NCBI GenBank assembly: GCA_944363035.1
Contig: CALVTS010000009.1
Location: 1 to 53,778 of the forward strand
DNA: 53,778 nucleotides
DNA from: an uncultured Clostridia bacterium
Lineage (GTDB): Bacteria; Bacillota; Clostridia; Christensenellales; CAG-917
Direction of reading: 5' to 3'
Shown: positions 18,630 to 28,682 of the stretch, piece by piece
How positions within the stretch are numbered: position 1 is the stretch's first letter
Layout of the letters: every line of letters starts with the position of its first letter
Made by a program: the position numbers and the translations under genes
The notes under the pieces: generated by a model
What the model saw: only the letters and a program-made list of their open reading frames with translations
Database searches by the model: none
What the model was told of the DNA's origin: nothing

Positions 18630-19025
18630 TCACCTTTTTGCCTTGCGGCGGGGGAGATTCACCGCGATGACTCCCGCGATGATCCCCGTCAGCGTGGTGG
18701 TGAGGAGGTCCGCAAAGTTGAAATTCGCGCTTTTGAAACCGTCCGCCGCCGCGAAAACGAACACCGAGAGCAGGGTGAAGAGCACTCCCGTGAAAGCGCC
18801 TTTCACCGCGCCGCCGCGCGGATCGCGGAAGCCTATCAGCACGCCCGCCGTCACGGCCACGGCTTTGATGACGTAGTTTCCGACGGTGAGCGCGCTGTCG
18901 CTCGGAGCGGTCAGTCTCACGACCACGGCGAACGCGAGCACGAGGATGAGGGAGAGGAGCAATGCCGTCACGGACGCGCGCAGTATGTCCGCAAAGTCTC
19001 TTTTGAGCAGTTCGGAATTTTTCAT
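18630..19025 (-). CDS. TIGR04086-like four-helix membrane protein
   Basis: A 131-residue protein with four predicted membrane helices (about 20-40, 48-65, 72-94 and 104-123) and short basic ends. Size, helix pattern (GFRDPRGGAVKGAFTG loop) and location between yajC and secD match a clostridial family annotated TIGR04086, of unknown function. It is on the minus strand, unlike its neighbours. No Shine-Dalgarno is visible, and a CATAAA box lies seven bases before the ATG, so a leaderless mRNA is possible. Confidence 0.72.
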   Translation of the reverse strand: MKNSELLKRDFADILRASVTALLLSLILVLAFAVVVRLTAPSDSALTVGNYVIKAVAVTAGVLIGFRDPRGGAVKGAFTGVLFTLLSVFVFAAADGFKSANFNFADLLTTTLTGIIAGVIAVNLPRRKAKR

Positions 19026-19193
19026 GTAAAAGTTTATGCGGTAGGGCAGGATATATGAATCCGCCGCCGAGAGAGGGGTGAGGCGCGGGCGCGCGTTTTA
19101 CGCCTCGAATGCGGTCTCGGGAGGGGAGTTTTTTCGTGGGACGGCGGGCGGGCGCGAGTTTATCATAAAAAAGCTCAAATAGCGTCCATAAAG

Positions 19194-19222
19194 TTGACTT
19201 GATTTGTCCTTATCGCTATAAT
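19194..19222 (+). promoter_or_regulatory. secDF promoter
   Basis: TTGACT at 19194-19199, 17-base spacer and TATAAT at 19217-19222. Confidence 0.75.
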
Positions 19223-19294
19223 AAACAAAGCTATGTTCGCGCGCAAGCGCGTATAGAGTTAAAATTTTGCGTTTTGACGCATGGAGTAAGCAAA

Positions 19295-20671
19295 GTGAAT
19301 CTGAAAAAATCTATCGTGATTTTGACCGTGATAGCCGTGTTCATCATCCTGATGGCTGTCTTTGCGCTGGTATCTTTCCCCATCGCAGGCACCGTCTATG
19401 ACTACCACGGCTACGCGAAGACCATCAAACTCGGTCTCGACCTTTCGGGCGGCGTCTCGGCGGTGTTCAACGTGCAGGAGGACGAATACGGCGATCTCGA
19501 GACCAGAGTGGACGGCACCGTCACCTCCTTGCAGGAGCTGTTGGTGTCCGAGGGCTACACCGAAGCTACGGTCACCAAGACCTCTTCGGGCGGCAATTTC
19601 GCCATCCGCGTGGAAGTGCCCGACGTTGACAATGCCGAGGACGTGCTCGACCTCATCGGACGCCCCGCCAAGTTGCAGTTCGTGGGTTCCTCCTCGCAGG
19701 GGCAGAACGGTTCCGCCATCCCCACAGACGCCGACGTGGCGATCGAGGGCAGCAGGCACCTCGAAAGCGCGTATGTGTCCATGCAGAACGGCGACTTCGT
19801 CGTGGTGCTCAACTTCAACGACGCCGGCGCGGAGGCTTTTGCGGACCTGACGAGCGAGTTCCTCAACCAGTACATCAACATCTATATCAACGGCTCCCTG
19901 TTCTCTTCGGTGCAGGTGCAGTCCGAGATAACCAACGGCAGCGCCGTCATCACCAGCGAGAACTGGGCGGATGATTACAATGCCGCCAGCGAATTCGCCA
20001 CTCAGCTCCAGGCGGGCGCGTTCGGCGTCCAGCTCAGCGTTGGCGAAGTGCGCAACATCTCTCCGACCCTCGGTGACGACGCGGTGCGCGTGGCTCTCAT
20101 AGCGGGTGCGATAGGCGTCGGTCTCATCTTCATCTTCATGGCGGTGATGTACAGAGGGCTCGGGCTTGCGGCGGACATCGCGCTTGCGGTGTACATCCTC
20201 CTTTTGGTGTGGTTCTGCTCCGTGCTTCCCTGGGTGCAGCTCACTCTGCCCGGCATCGCGGGTCTGTTGCTCTCCATCGGTATGGCGGTGGACGCCAACA
20301 TCATCATCTTCGAGCGTATCCGCGACGAGTACCGCCACAGCATGAAGCCCATCCCCTCCGCCGTCAAGGCAGGGTTCAAGCGCTCCTTCGCGGCGATACT
20401 GGACGGCAACGTCACCACCCTCATAGGCGCGGTGGTGCTGTGGATCATAGGTTCCGCGTCCATAGTCGGATTCGCGGTGACGCTGTTCATCGGTATAATC
20501 CTCTCCATGTTCACGGCGCTGGTCGTGACCAGACTCCTCATCAAGTGCTTCCTGCCCATCAACAGTACGAGCGAGAAGTTCTACGGGCTCAGAAGAGCGA
20601 AAGAGGGAGAGATAAAAGAGGAGCAGTCCTTCATCAAGACTGCGCCCGTCAAGGGAGGTGAAGTGAAATGA
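19295..20671 (+). CDS. secD: Protein translocase subunit SecD
   Basis: A 458-residue RND-type membrane protein that, with SecF, uses the proton gradient to help pull exported proteins through SecYEG. It has one N-terminal membrane helix, the D1 motif LGLDLSGGVSAVFNV, a large external domain (about 60-290) and five C-terminal helices including LLSIGMAVDANIIIFERI. Start is a GTG at 19295: the residues before it are not protein-like, and NLKKSIVILT is a typical opening. The stop overlaps the secF ATG (ATGA). Confidence 0.95.
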   Translation: MNLKKSIVILTVIAVFIILMAVFALVSFPIAGTVYDYHGYAKTIKLGLDLSGGVSAVFNVQEDEYGDLETRVDGTVTSLQELLVSEGYTEATVTKTSSGGNFAIRVEVPDVDNAEDVLDLIGRPAKLQFVGSSSQGQNGSAIPTDADVAIEGSRHLESAYVSMQNGDFVVVLNFNDAGAEAFADLTSEFLNQYINIYINGSLFSSVQVQSEITNGSAVITSENWADDYNAASEFATQLQAGAFGVQLSVGEVRNISPTLGDDAVRVALIAGAIGVGLIFIFMAVMYRGLGLAADIALAVYILLLVWFCSVLPWVQLTLPGIAGLLLSIGMAVDANIIIFERIRDEYRHSMKPIPSAVKAGFKRSFAAILDGNVTTLIGAVVLWIIGSASIVGFAVTLFIGIILSMFTALVVTRLLIKCFLPINSTSEKFYGLRRAKEGEIKEEQSFIKTAPVKGGEVK

Positions 20672-21888
20672 AAGCTGCCGCTACGACTTTCCTTGACAGA
20701 TATTCCAAACTGCGCGTGAGCAAGCTCACAAAGTTCACCTTCCTGCTTCCTCTCATCATCGTGCTCATCGCCGTTGCGGTCATAGTGGGAGTGGGGGAGA
20801 CCACGGGCAACTACACCTCGGCGGTCGGCATAGGCATCGACTTCCAGGGCGGCACCATGCTCACGGTCAACAATCTTGCCAACAATGACGAACTCGACGC
20901 CAAAATAGACGATCTCGCAGACGTCATTGAGGGCGTCCGCGACGAGCACGGCTCCTCAGTCACCATCAGTTATACGCAGACGCTGAGCGGGAGCGGCGGC
21001 ATTTCGGTCACATTCCGCTATCAGAACGTGTCCGGCAACGACGACGAGATCACCGCGCTCAACGACGCCATCATCACGGCGGTGGAAAACGCGCTCTTCC
21101 CCGAGGGGGAGGCTCCCGACGGCACCGTCACCTATGAGCAGATAGGCGCGACCGCGGCACAGGATCTTCTCTCCAAGGCAGGCATCGCGCTTGCGGTGTC
21201 CACCGTGCTCATCCTCATCTATATCATCATCCGCTTCACGCCCACGGCGGCGTTCGCGGCGGTGCTCGCGCTCATCCATGACGTCATCGTCATGTTCGCG
21301 CTCACCGTGATATGCAGGGTGCAGATCAACAGCTCCTACGTTGCGGCTATGATCACCATCATAGCGTACTCCATCAACAACACTATCATCATCTTCGACC
21401 GTTGCCGCGAGTACCTCAAACCCATGAAGGGTATGCGCAACATAGATTACGACGCGATAGGTGACACTTCCGTGCGCGAGAATATGCGCAGGAGCGTGTT
21501 CACCACCGCGACCACAATGATCACGGTCGTGTTCCTCGCCATACTCGGCAGTTCCTCCATCAGGGAGTTCTGCGTGCCCATCATCCTCGGGCTCATCGCG
21601 GGTCTCTTCTCATCGGTGTTCCTCGCGACTCCCATGTGGGCGGCGTTCACGAGGCAGTGGGACAAGCTCAAAGCCAAGCGCGCCGCGACCGCGACTTACG
21701 GGAGCGGTGATGACGAGGACAAGGAACAGGTGTTCGCCCCCGTGTCCAAGGCGGATGAGGACGATGACGACGGCTTTGCTCCCAAGACCTCTCAAAAGAA
21801 ACAGGGAGAGGGCGCGAAGCAGAACAAGCCCAAGGGCAAGACCATCTATAAGTACTCCAAAAAGAACACCACGTTCAAGAAGAAGTAA
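20668..21888 (+). CDS. secF: Protein translocase subunit SecF
   Basis: A 406-residue partner of SecD with one N-terminal helix, the GIDFQGGTMLTV motif, an external domain, and five C-terminal helices containing YSINNTIIIFDRCRE and a TTMITVVFLA segment. After the last helix the protein has an unusual charged cytoplasmic tail of about 65 residues, first Asp/Glu-rich, then Lys/Gln-rich. SecD and SecF are separate here, not fused. Translation is coupled through the ATGA overlap. Confidence 0.95.
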   Translation: MKAAATTFLDRYSKLRVSKLTKFTFLLPLIIVLIAVAVIVGVGETTGNYTSAVGIGIDFQGGTMLTVNNLANNDELDAKIDDLADVIEGVRDEHGSSVTISYTQTLSGSGGISVTFRYQNVSGNDDEITALNDAIITAVENALFPEGEAPDGTVTYEQIGATAAQDLLSKAGIALAVSTVLILIYIIIRFTPTAAFAAVLALIHDVIVMFALTVICRVQINSSYVAAMITIIAYSINNTIIIFDRCREYLKPMKGMRNIDYDAIGDTSVRENMRRSVFTTATTMITVVFLAILGSSSIREFCVPIILGLIAGLFSSVFLATPMWAAFTRQWDKLKAKRAATATYGSGDDEDKEQVFAPVSKADEDDDDGFAPKTSQKKQGEGAKQNKPKGKTIYKYSKKNTTFKKK

Positions 21889-21892
21889 GACG

Positions 21893-21918
21893 ATGACGCC
21901 TCCCCACGGAGGCGTCAT
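21893..21918 (+). terminator. Hairpin after secF, weak terminator
   Basis: Perfect 11-bp stem ATGACGCCTCC / GGAGGCGTCAT with a four-base loop, but no T run follows, so it may stabilise the 3' end instead. Confidence 0.45.
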
Positions 21919-22018
21919 TGCAACACACGGAGCAGAGACTTCGTGAAAGGCAAAGCGCGTTTGCACGCGGAGGTCGCCGCGCCTCCCTCGGGGGCTCGGC
22001 GCTTTTGGCGGAGGTTTT

Positions 22019-24286
22019 ATGCAGGGGAAGATATTTTCGGCAGAGGAGAGCGCGTCCGCGCGTCGGCTCGGGATATCCGAACGCTTTTTGCGGCTGTTGA
22101 GGAGCCGCAGGCTTTCGGACGCCGAGATACCCGATTTTCTGCACCCCTCCCTCGACAAGCTCTCTTCTCCTTTTGATATCCACGGTATGCGTGAAGCCGC
22201 CGACAGGGTGCGCCTCGCGGTGGAAAGAGGGGAAAAGATACTCATATTCGGCGATTACGACTGCGACGGGATATGCGCCATCTCCATCCTCATGCTCGCG
22301 CTGGGGAAGAGGACGGACGTGGATTACTTCATCCCGAATCGTCAGACGGACGGTTACGGCATGAACGTCTCCTCTCTCGAACGCATCATCGCCCATCGCC
22401 GTCCCGACCTCGTCATCACGGTGGACTGCGGCATAACCGCAGTGAAAGAGGCGGTTTTTTTGAGGGAGCAGGGCATAGACCTCGTGGTCACCGACCACCA
22501 CGAGCCTCAGGAGGAACTCCCGGATTGTATTGTCGTTGACGCCAAGATAGACCGCAAAGGCTTTTTCGACCTTTGCGGCGCGGGGGTCGCCCTGAAACTC
22601 GTCCAAGCCCTTTACGGCGAAGAGTATCGCGAATATCTGGACATCTGCGCCATTGCCACCGTCGCGGACGTGGTGCCTCTTGTGGGCGACAACAGGATCA
22701 TCGCCTATCACGGGCTCAAAAAGTGCTCGGCTTCCCCGAGAAGAGGGATAAAGATGCTCGCGGGCGCCGACGCCGTCACTTCGCAGGACGTGATGTTCCG
22801 TCTCGCGCCGAGGATAAACGCGGCGGGCAGGCTGGGCTCTGCGATGAAGGCGGTCGGGCTCTTTTTGGACGAGGACTATTTCATGCTGAAAAGCCTCGCC
22901 GAGGAGCTGGAACGCGACAACGCCAGAAGACAGGAGATATGCGAGCAGGTGGTATCCGACGCGAAACGCGCGTTGAGAGGCATTGACTTCGACCTCACCC
23001 GTATCATCGTGTTGCACGACGCGGGCTGGGAGGGCGGAGTGCTCGGCATCGCCGCCGCGCGTCTAGTCGAAGAGTTCAAATGCCCCGCCATACTCTTTTC
23101 GGGGGACGGAGAGGAATATAAGGGCTCTGCGCGCTCTGTCAGGAACGTCAACATTTTTGAATTGCTTTCCCGCCATTCCGAGCTGTTCACCACATTCGGG
23201 GGACATTCGCAGGCGGCGGGTGTCGGCGTGCGCCGTGAGGACTTCGGGAGGCTGAAAGAGGCGCTCGTCCGCGATATAGCCCGAAATTATCCCCCCGAGG
23301 ATTTCCTCCCCGCCGAGAGCGACGCGCTCCGTCTCGACGCCGACGAGAGATTTCTGGATCTCGCGCGGGAGCTGGAATTGCTGGAACCCACGGGTTACGG
23401 CAATCCCAAGCCGGAGTTCGCCCTTGAAGAGTGCGGGCTCAAATTCGAAAGAGTGGGGTTCGGACCCCATGTAAAATATGCCGGCGGCGGCTTGGAGCTC
23501 ATGGGCTTTTCCCGCTACGGCGACCTCGTGGGGACCACGGGGGGCAGGACTCGGGTGGAGTTTTCACTCGGGGTAGGGTGTTTCCGCAATCGGCTCTACG
23601 CGCAGGGCGTGCTCCGCTCCGTGACGGCGAAGAGCATAGATATCGACGCGCGCGTCGCGCGCGTGATGTGTCTGCACCAGCTCGGGCGCACGGGGAGGGG
23701 AGAGGTGAGCTCCGCCTCGCTCCCGCAAGCCCGCGAATGGGCGAAACAGCTTTTCGGCACTCTGTTCCTCGTGTTTTCGGAGGAGGAATATCAAAGGTTG
23801 CTCCGCGATCTGCCCGAATGCAAAGAGCTTCCCCTCTTTGTGGGAGCGCAGAAGTGGTTGAATCCCGTGAGCGCGGTGGCGTTTGCGCCAGACCGCAATT
23901 TCGATTTTTCGTATTACAAGCGCGTGGTGGCGGCGGGAGCGCCTCTTTCTGAGAGCTATCTGCCCTATGTTGCCGAACAGACGGGGGAGTGTTTCTCCCT
24001 CTACGGCGAGAGCGCCCTCCCTCCCGTTATCACCGCCGAGAAAGTGCGCTCCGCATACGTCGCTTTCGACCTCATGGCGAGGAGGAGGGAACACACCCGC
24101 ACCCCCGCCGAGCTTGCCGCTTCCATACGCGCGCAGGCGAAACTTTCTGCGGAGGAATATGAGCTTTCCCGCCTCATACTCGAAAATTTGGGATTGATTT
24201 CGGTGTCGGATAGGGGTATCATTACCGTATCGAGAAGGAAGACCGAGCTCGACCGCTCGGCATACTATGTGAACGCGAGGCATTGA
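22019..24286 (+). CDS. recJ: Single-stranded-DNA-specific exonuclease RecJ
   Basis: A 755-residue 5'-3' exonuclease of the DHH family, acting in recombination and mismatch repair. Metal motifs in order: FGDYDCDG, ITVDCGIT, VVTDHHEP, ATVADVVPL; the DHHA1 motif FTTFGGHSQAAG follows, then an OB-fold region and a C-terminal extension of about 190 residues as in Firmicutes RecJ. GGAGG precedes the ATG. The following gene begins two bases after the stop, making an operon recJ-rel-mbl-hemZ. Confidence 0.94.
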   Translation: MQGKIFSAEESASARRLGISERFLRLLRSRRLSDAEIPDFLHPSLDKLSSPFDIHGMREAADRVRLAVERGEKILIFGDYDCDGICAISILMLALGKRTDVDYFIPNRQTDGYGMNVSSLERIIAHRRPDLVITVDCGITAVKEAVFLREQGIDLVVTDHHEPQEELPDCIVVDAKIDRKGFFDLCGAGVALKLVQALYGEEYREYLDICAIATVADVVPLVGDNRIIAYHGLKKCSASPRRGIKMLAGADAVTSQDVMFRLAPRINAAGRLGSAMKAVGLFLDEDYFMLKSLAEELERDNARRQEICEQVVSDAKRALRGIDFDLTRIIVLHDAGWEGGVLGIAAARLVEEFKCPAILFSGDGEEYKGSARSVRNVNIFELLSRHSELFTTFGGHSQAAGVGVRREDFGRLKEALVRDIARNYPPEDFLPAESDALRLDADERFLDLARELELLEPTGYGNPKPEFALEECGLKFERVGFGPHVKYAGGGLELMGFSRYGDLVGTTGGRTRVEFSLGVGCFRNRLYAQGVLRSVTAKSIDIDARVARVMCLHQLGRTGRGEVSSASLPQAREWAKQLFGTLFLVFSEEEYQRLLRDLPECKELPLFVGAQKWLNPVSAVAFAPDRNFDFSYYKRVVAAGAPLSESYLPYVAEQTGECFSLYGESALPPVITAEKVRSAYVAFDLMARRREHTRTPAELAASIRAQAKLSAEEYELSRLILENLGLISVSDRGIITVSRRKTELDRSAYYVNARH

Positions 24287-24287
24287 A

Positions 24288-26414
24288 GTGAACGAATTGC
24301 TTGTCAAACTCCGTAAGGCCTATCCGGACAGATATGCGGATCTCAAAAGGGCTTACGAATTCGCCGAAAAGGCGCACGCGGGGCAGAAACGCAGCTCGGG
24401 GGAGGACTATTTCGTCCATCCCTGCGCCGTCGTGGAGATACTCGCGGATTACGGATTTGACAGCTCCACTCTTATCGCCGCGTTTTTGCACGACGTGCTG
24501 GAAGACACCGCCGTCACTCCCGAGGAACTCGCCGCCGAATTCGGGCAGGAGATCCTGGAACTCGTGCAGGGGGTCACGAAGCTGGACAAATTGCAGTTCC
24601 ACAACCGCGAGGACGCCCAGGCGGAGAACTTCCGCAAATTCTTCATGGCGATGGCGAAGGACCTCAGGGTCATCATCATAAAGCTCGCGGACAGGTTGCA
24701 CAATATGCGTTCGCTGGGTTTCGTCCCTCCCGAAAAGCAACAGCGCGTGGCAAGGGAGACCCTGGACATCTACGCCCCTCTCGCGGGGAGACTGGGGATA
24801 TCCTTCTTCAAATGCGAGCTCGAAGACCTCGCCATGATGTACCTCTATCCGGACGAGTATAAGTACATCACGGAATGCATCTCCCAAAAGAGGGGAGAGC
24901 GGCAGGCTCTTCTTGACGGGATAATGGGTCAGATACGCGAAAAGATGAAGGAAATGGGCATCGAAGGCGAAGTCAACGGTCGTCCGAAACATTTCTATTC
25001 CGTCTACAAAAAGATGCACCAGCTCCACATCGACGTGGATCAGATATACGACCTCCTTGCGGTGAGGATAATCGTGCACACCGTCAAGGACTGCTACACC
25101 ATGCTGGGCGAGGTGCACACCATGTGGAAGCCCATCCCCGGCAGGTTCAAGGACTATATCGCCATGCCAAAGGCGAACAACTATCAGTCCCTGCACACCA
25201 CGGTGGTTGCGGACGGGGACACCTTCGAGATACAGATCCGCACCTACGAGATGCACCGCATCGCGGAGTACGGCATCGCGGCGCATTGGAAATACAAAGA
25301 GGGCACCACGGGAGTGGACACCGACCTCGACAACAAGGTCAGATGGTTGAGAGAGGTCATGGACGCCGAAAAGAACGTCGGCGACGCCAAGGAGTTCATG
25401 GACGCCATCAAGATCAACGTCTTTGACGACGAGGTGTTCGTGTTCACGCCCAAAGGGGACGTCTACGACCTGCCCGTGGGCTCCACCCCCGTGGACCTTG
25501 CCTACAAGATACACTCCGCCATAGGCAACAAGTGCACGGGCGCGAAGATAAACCGCAAGATAGTCCCCCTCTCCACCAAATTGCAGACGGGGGACATCGT
25601 GGAGATACTCACCCAAAACTCCAAAGGTCCGAGTCTGGATTGGCTCAAATTCGTAAAGACCTCTTCCGCGCGGGCGCGCATACGCCAGTACTTCAAAAAG
25701 GAGCAGAAGGAGGAAAACGTCCGTCGCGGCAAGGAGATGCTGGAGCGGGAGGCGAGAAGAAGAGGTTACAGCCTCGCCGACCTCATACAGACGGACGCGC
25801 TGGACGCCATATTCCAACGCCTTTCGGTCGCCAACGAGGAGGATATGTACGCCAACGTGGGCTTCGGCGGGCTGTCCACCGCGCAGGTGCTCACCAAGCT
25901 CATAGACGCGTTCAGGAAACTCCACCCCGAAGAGCACGCCGAGGTAGTGGTCAAGGCGGGGGGGAAGAGGGAACACTCCAAGAGCGGAGTGCTGATAAAC
26001 GGCAACGCCAATTTCAGCGTGCATATGGCGCATTGTTGCACTCCCGTGCCGGGGGATGAGATCATAGGCTACATCTCGCGCGGACGCGGGGTGTCCGTCC
26101 ACCGCAAGGACTGTCCCAACGTCAAGGCGATGGAGCCCGAGAGGCTCATCGACGCGGTGTGGGATACGGGCGGAGACGAAAATTTCAACGCCACTCTGTA
26201 CATCACGGCGGAGAACTCGGGCGGGATGCTGGCGAGCGTGACCGCGTACATAGCCGCGGCAAAGATGCAGATCACGGGAGCCACCGTCAAAGTGGATCAG
26301 AAGGAGCACATCGCCGACATGACTATAAGCGTCATGATAAAGACCGCAGAGGATCTCGAAGACCTTGTGAAGAAGATAAAAAGCATACACGGGGTCATAG
26401 AAGTGAGGAGATGA
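24288..26414 (+). CDS. rel: Bifunctional (p)ppGpp synthetase/hydrolase (Rel)
   Basis: A 708-residue RelA/SpoT homologue controlling the stringent response. Domain order: HD hydrolase (about 20-150; FVHPCAVVEI, AAFLHDVLEDT, DRLHNMRSL), synthetase (about 200-340; DLLAVRIIV, RFKDYIAMPK, NNYQSLHTT), TGS (about 390-450; VFVFTPKGDVYDLPVGSTP), helical/zinc-finger region (HCCTPVPGDEI) and ACT (about 625-708). RFKD in the synthetase and an intact HD site indicate a bifunctional enzyme. Start is a GTG at 24288 with GAGG upstream. It is the second gene of the recJ operon. Confidence 0.95.
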   Translation: MNELLVKLRKAYPDRYADLKRAYEFAEKAHAGQKRSSGEDYFVHPCAVVEILADYGFDSSTLIAAFLHDVLEDTAVTPEELAAEFGQEILELVQGVTKLDKLQFHNREDAQAENFRKFFMAMAKDLRVIIIKLADRLHNMRSLGFVPPEKQQRVARETLDIYAPLAGRLGISFFKCELEDLAMMYLYPDEYKYITECISQKRGERQALLDGIMGQIREKMKEMGIEGEVNGRPKHFYSVYKKMHQLHIDVDQIYDLLAVRIIVHTVKDCYTMLGEVHTMWKPIPGRFKDYIAMPKANNYQSLHTTVVADGDTFEIQIRTYEMHRIAEYGIAAHWKYKEGTTGVDTDLDNKVRWLREVMDAEKNVGDAKEFMDAIKINVFDDEVFVFTPKGDVYDLPVGSTPVDLAYKIHSAIGNKCTGAKINRKIVPLSTKLQTGDIVEILTQNSKGPSLDWLKFVKTSSARARIRQYFKKEQKEENVRRGKEMLEREARRRGYSLADLIQTDALDAIFQRLSVANEEDMYANVGFGGLSTAQVLTKLIDAFRKLHPEEHAEVVVKAGGKREHSKSGVLINGNANFSVHMAHCCTPVPGDEIIGYISRGRGVSVHRKDCPNVKAMEPERLIDAVWDTGGDENFNATLYITAENSGGMLASVTAYIAAAKMQITGATVKVDQKEHIADMTISVMIKTAEDLEDLVKKIKSIHGVIEVRR

Positions 26415-26475
26415 TTTTTTCCGCCTGGCGGGTTTATATCATCAAAACAGCAAGATAAAGAGTCGTTTTTGCAAT

Positions 26476-27090
26476 ATGAAGATAATCACATCCCACACCA
26501 CCGAGCTTGAGACCAACACCTATCTCGTCCTCAACGGAAAGAGGGCTTTCGTCGTCGATCCCGGCGACGGCGCAGAGGATATCCTCCTGCGGGCGAAGGA
26601 GGAGGATGCGACAATTGAGGAGGTGCTCCTCACTCACGCGCACTTCGACCACATAGGAGGGGTCGCGGCGTTGCAACGCGCGGGCGCGCTCGTCGTCATG
26701 CATCGCGACGACGTCCCTCTCATCTCATCCTTCAAGAATCTCGCGTTTTATGCGGGGCGCACCGTGGAAAAATTCCTGCCCGACGTCACCGTGGCGGGCG
26801 GGGAGACTTTGGATGTGGCGGGGATCGCGGTCAAAGTCCTCCACACTCCCGGGCACACCTCGGGGGGAGTTTGCTATATCGCGGAGGACGTCATCTTTTC
26901 GGGGGACACCCTCTTTGAGCTGTCCTACGGCAGGACGGACTTTCCTACGGGCAGTTTCAAGGAACTCAAAAATTCCGTCGTCAACCGTCTCTTTGCGCTC
27001 AAAGGGGAGTACAGGGTGCTCCCCGGGCACGGCGCGCCCACCACTCTCTCTTTCGAGAGGGAGCACAATCCCATACGTCACGACGCGTGA
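26476..27090 (+). CDS. MBL-fold metal-dependent hydrolase (glyoxalase II-like)
   Basis: A 204-residue metallo-beta-lactamase-fold hydrolase. Metal ligands: THAHFDHIGG (HxHxDH), HTPGHTSG, FSGDTLF and LPGHG. The short length and absence of a C-terminal domain put it with the ycbL-like group; some members cleave S-lactoylglutathione-type thioesters, but the substrate here is unknown. The position after rel and before hemZ is common in Clostridia. No Shine-Dalgarno is apparent before the ATG. Confidence 0.87.
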   Translation: MKIITSHTTELETNTYLVLNGKRAFVVDPGDGAEDILLRAKEEDATIEEVLLTHAHFDHIGGVAALQRAGALVVMHRDDVPLISSFKNLAFYAGRTVEKFLPDVTVAGGETLDVAGIAVKVLHTPGHTSGGVCYIAEDVIFSGDTLFELSYGRTDFPTGSFKELKNSVVNRLFALKGEYRVLPGHGAPTTLSFEREHNPIRHDA

Positions 27091-27108
27091 GGGGCGCGAG
27101 TCACGCAA

Positions 27109-28506
27109 ATGATAAGATTTTCCTGCGACAACGCCAATTACGCCAACGACCTGATGGAGCTCGTCCGCGCCTTTGAACAGCGCACCGACGAGGATGTCTC
27201 CTTATCCGTCGCCTATTCCCTGCGCGAGGGGGAGATGGACGTGGAGGTGAGGGCGGACAAATTCCCGAATTTCGTCAAATATTTCCGCTATCCTTACTCG
27301 CCCGCCGACGCTATGCAAGCCAAGCGGCTGGAAAAACGCTATCTCAAAATGGCGATGTACGGCGTCCTCGTATTCCTCACGGGGGCGGAACTTCCCTACG
27401 GCTGTCTCACGGGCATACGTCCCACCAAACTTTACGCCGAGCTTGGGGAGGACGCGCATGATATCTTCCTGCGGGATTTCTCGGTCCGTCCCGAGAAGAC
27501 GGCGTTGGTGGAGCGCATACTCGCGGCGCAGAAAGGGGTGCGCAATCCCGACCCGGAGAGGGTGGCGGATCTTTTCGTATTCATCCCGTTCTGTCCCACG
27601 CGCTGTGCGTATTGTTCCTTCGTGTCCATGCCCGTTGACAGGCAAAAGCAGCTGTTGCGCCCGTATACGGACTATCTGGTGGAGGAGATAAAATATTTGA
27701 AGCGCACCGCGAAGAAAAAGGGGTATTCCGTAAGAGCGGTGTATGTGGGCGGAGGCACTCCGACCGCGCTCCCTCTCCCCATGCTGGACGAGGTGCTCGC
27801 GGCGGCGAAATGCCGCGGCGCAAAGGAGTTCACCGTGGAGGCGGGCAGACCGGACACCATCACCGAGGACGCGCTCTCCCTCTTCAAGGAAAGGGGAGTG
27901 ACCAGAGTGTCCGTCAACCCCCAGACTTTCAACGACCGCACTCTGGAACGCATAGGCAGACGGCATACGGCGGCGGACGTGGAGCGCGCCTACGCGCTTG
28001 CAAAAAAGGGCTTCGACGTCAACATGGACCTCATCGCGATGCTCCCGGGGGAGAGCGAGGCGGATTTCCGCTATTCCGTAGACAGGGCGGCAGAGCTCTC
28101 TCCCGCAAACGTCACGGTGCATACCCTCTATCTCAAAAAAGGGTCGGCTCTCAGAGTCGGAGGCTATCGGAGCGCGGAGAACGAGGAAGCCGAACGCATG
28201 GTGGATCACGCCCTGAAAAGGCTCTCTGCAGAGAGATATGAGCCCTATTATATGTACCGCCAGAAGTACACCAGCGGCAACCTTGAAAACGTCGGCTACA
28301 CCAAGCCCGGCAAAGCCTGTCTCTACAATATGGACATCATGGAAGAGGACACGACGGTGTTCGCGGCGGGAGCGGCGGCGATAAGCAAACGCGTGATCCC
28401 GTCCGTCAACCTCATCGAACGCAACGCTAACTACAAAGAGCCGCTGGAATACGTCAAACATTTCGACACCGTGATGCAAAAACAGCGCGCTTTTTGGGGC
28501 GTATGA
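27109..28506 (+). CDS. hemZ: HemZ-type oxygen-independent coproporphyrinogen dehydrogenase-like radical SAM protein
   Basis: A 465-residue radical SAM protein. The N-terminal 155 residues match the HemZ-specific domain, followed by the cluster motif CPTRCAYC (about 162-169), a SAM-binding YVGGGTPTAL segment and the HemN/HemW-like C-terminal region. HemZ is assigned to anaerobic heme synthesis, though related HemW proteins act as heme chaperones, so the exact role is uncertain. It closes the recJ-rel-mbl-hemZ run with an 18-base gap after the MBL gene. Confidence 0.9.
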   Translation: MIRFSCDNANYANDLMELVRAFEQRTDEDVSLSVAYSLREGEMDVEVRADKFPNFVKYFRYPYSPADAMQAKRLEKRYLKMAMYGVLVFLTGAELPYGCLTGIRPTKLYAELGEDAHDIFLRDFSVRPEKTALVERILAAQKGVRNPDPERVADLFVFIPFCPTRCAYCSFVSMPVDRQKQLLRPYTDYLVEEIKYLKRTAKKKGYSVRAVYVGGGTPTALPLPMLDEVLAAAKCRGAKEFTVEAGRPDTITEDALSLFKERGVTRVSVNPQTFNDRTLERIGRRHTAADVERAYALAKKGFDVNMDLIAMLPGESEADFRYSVDRAAELSPANVTVHTLYLKKGSALRVGGYRSAENEEAERMVDHALKRLSAERYEPYYMYRQKYTSGNLENVGYTKPGKACLYNMDIMEEDTTVFAAGAAAISKRVIPSVNLIERNANYKEPLEYVKHFDTVMQKQRAFWGV

Positions 28507-28563
28507 CGGACGCGGCTCCTTAGAAATGCCGCAAAATTCCCCGAAAAGATAGGTCTAAAACGT

Positions 28564-28592
28564 TTTACTTTGTTTTTTATTTGTGATAATAT
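28564..28592 (+). promoter_or_regulatory. rpsO-pnp promoter
   Basis: TTTACT (28564-28569), 17-base spacer and TAATAT (28587-28592); an alternative extended -10 reads TGTGATAAT over the same bases. Confidence 0.45.
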
Positions 28593-28682
28593 AGGCAAGG
28601 TACTTCTCACGAGGTCCGTCCGAATCTCCGTGGTCGGACTTGGTCTGAAGCGTATTATTTATCCAACGAAGGAGGCTAAACA
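28593..28682 (+). promoter_or_regulatory. rpsO leader with hairpin, candidate S15 autoregulatory site
   Basis: The leader can form GTCCGA / TCGGAC (28618-28623 with 28634-28639). S15 represses its own mRNA through leader structures in several bacteria, but no known S15 motif is identified here. AGGAGG precedes the ATG. Confidence 0.3.

Noticed and set aside
26415..26475. Separate promoter and leaderless start for the MBL gene
   Set aside because: No -10 box lies close enough to the ATG; the gene most likely depends on the recJ-rel transcript.
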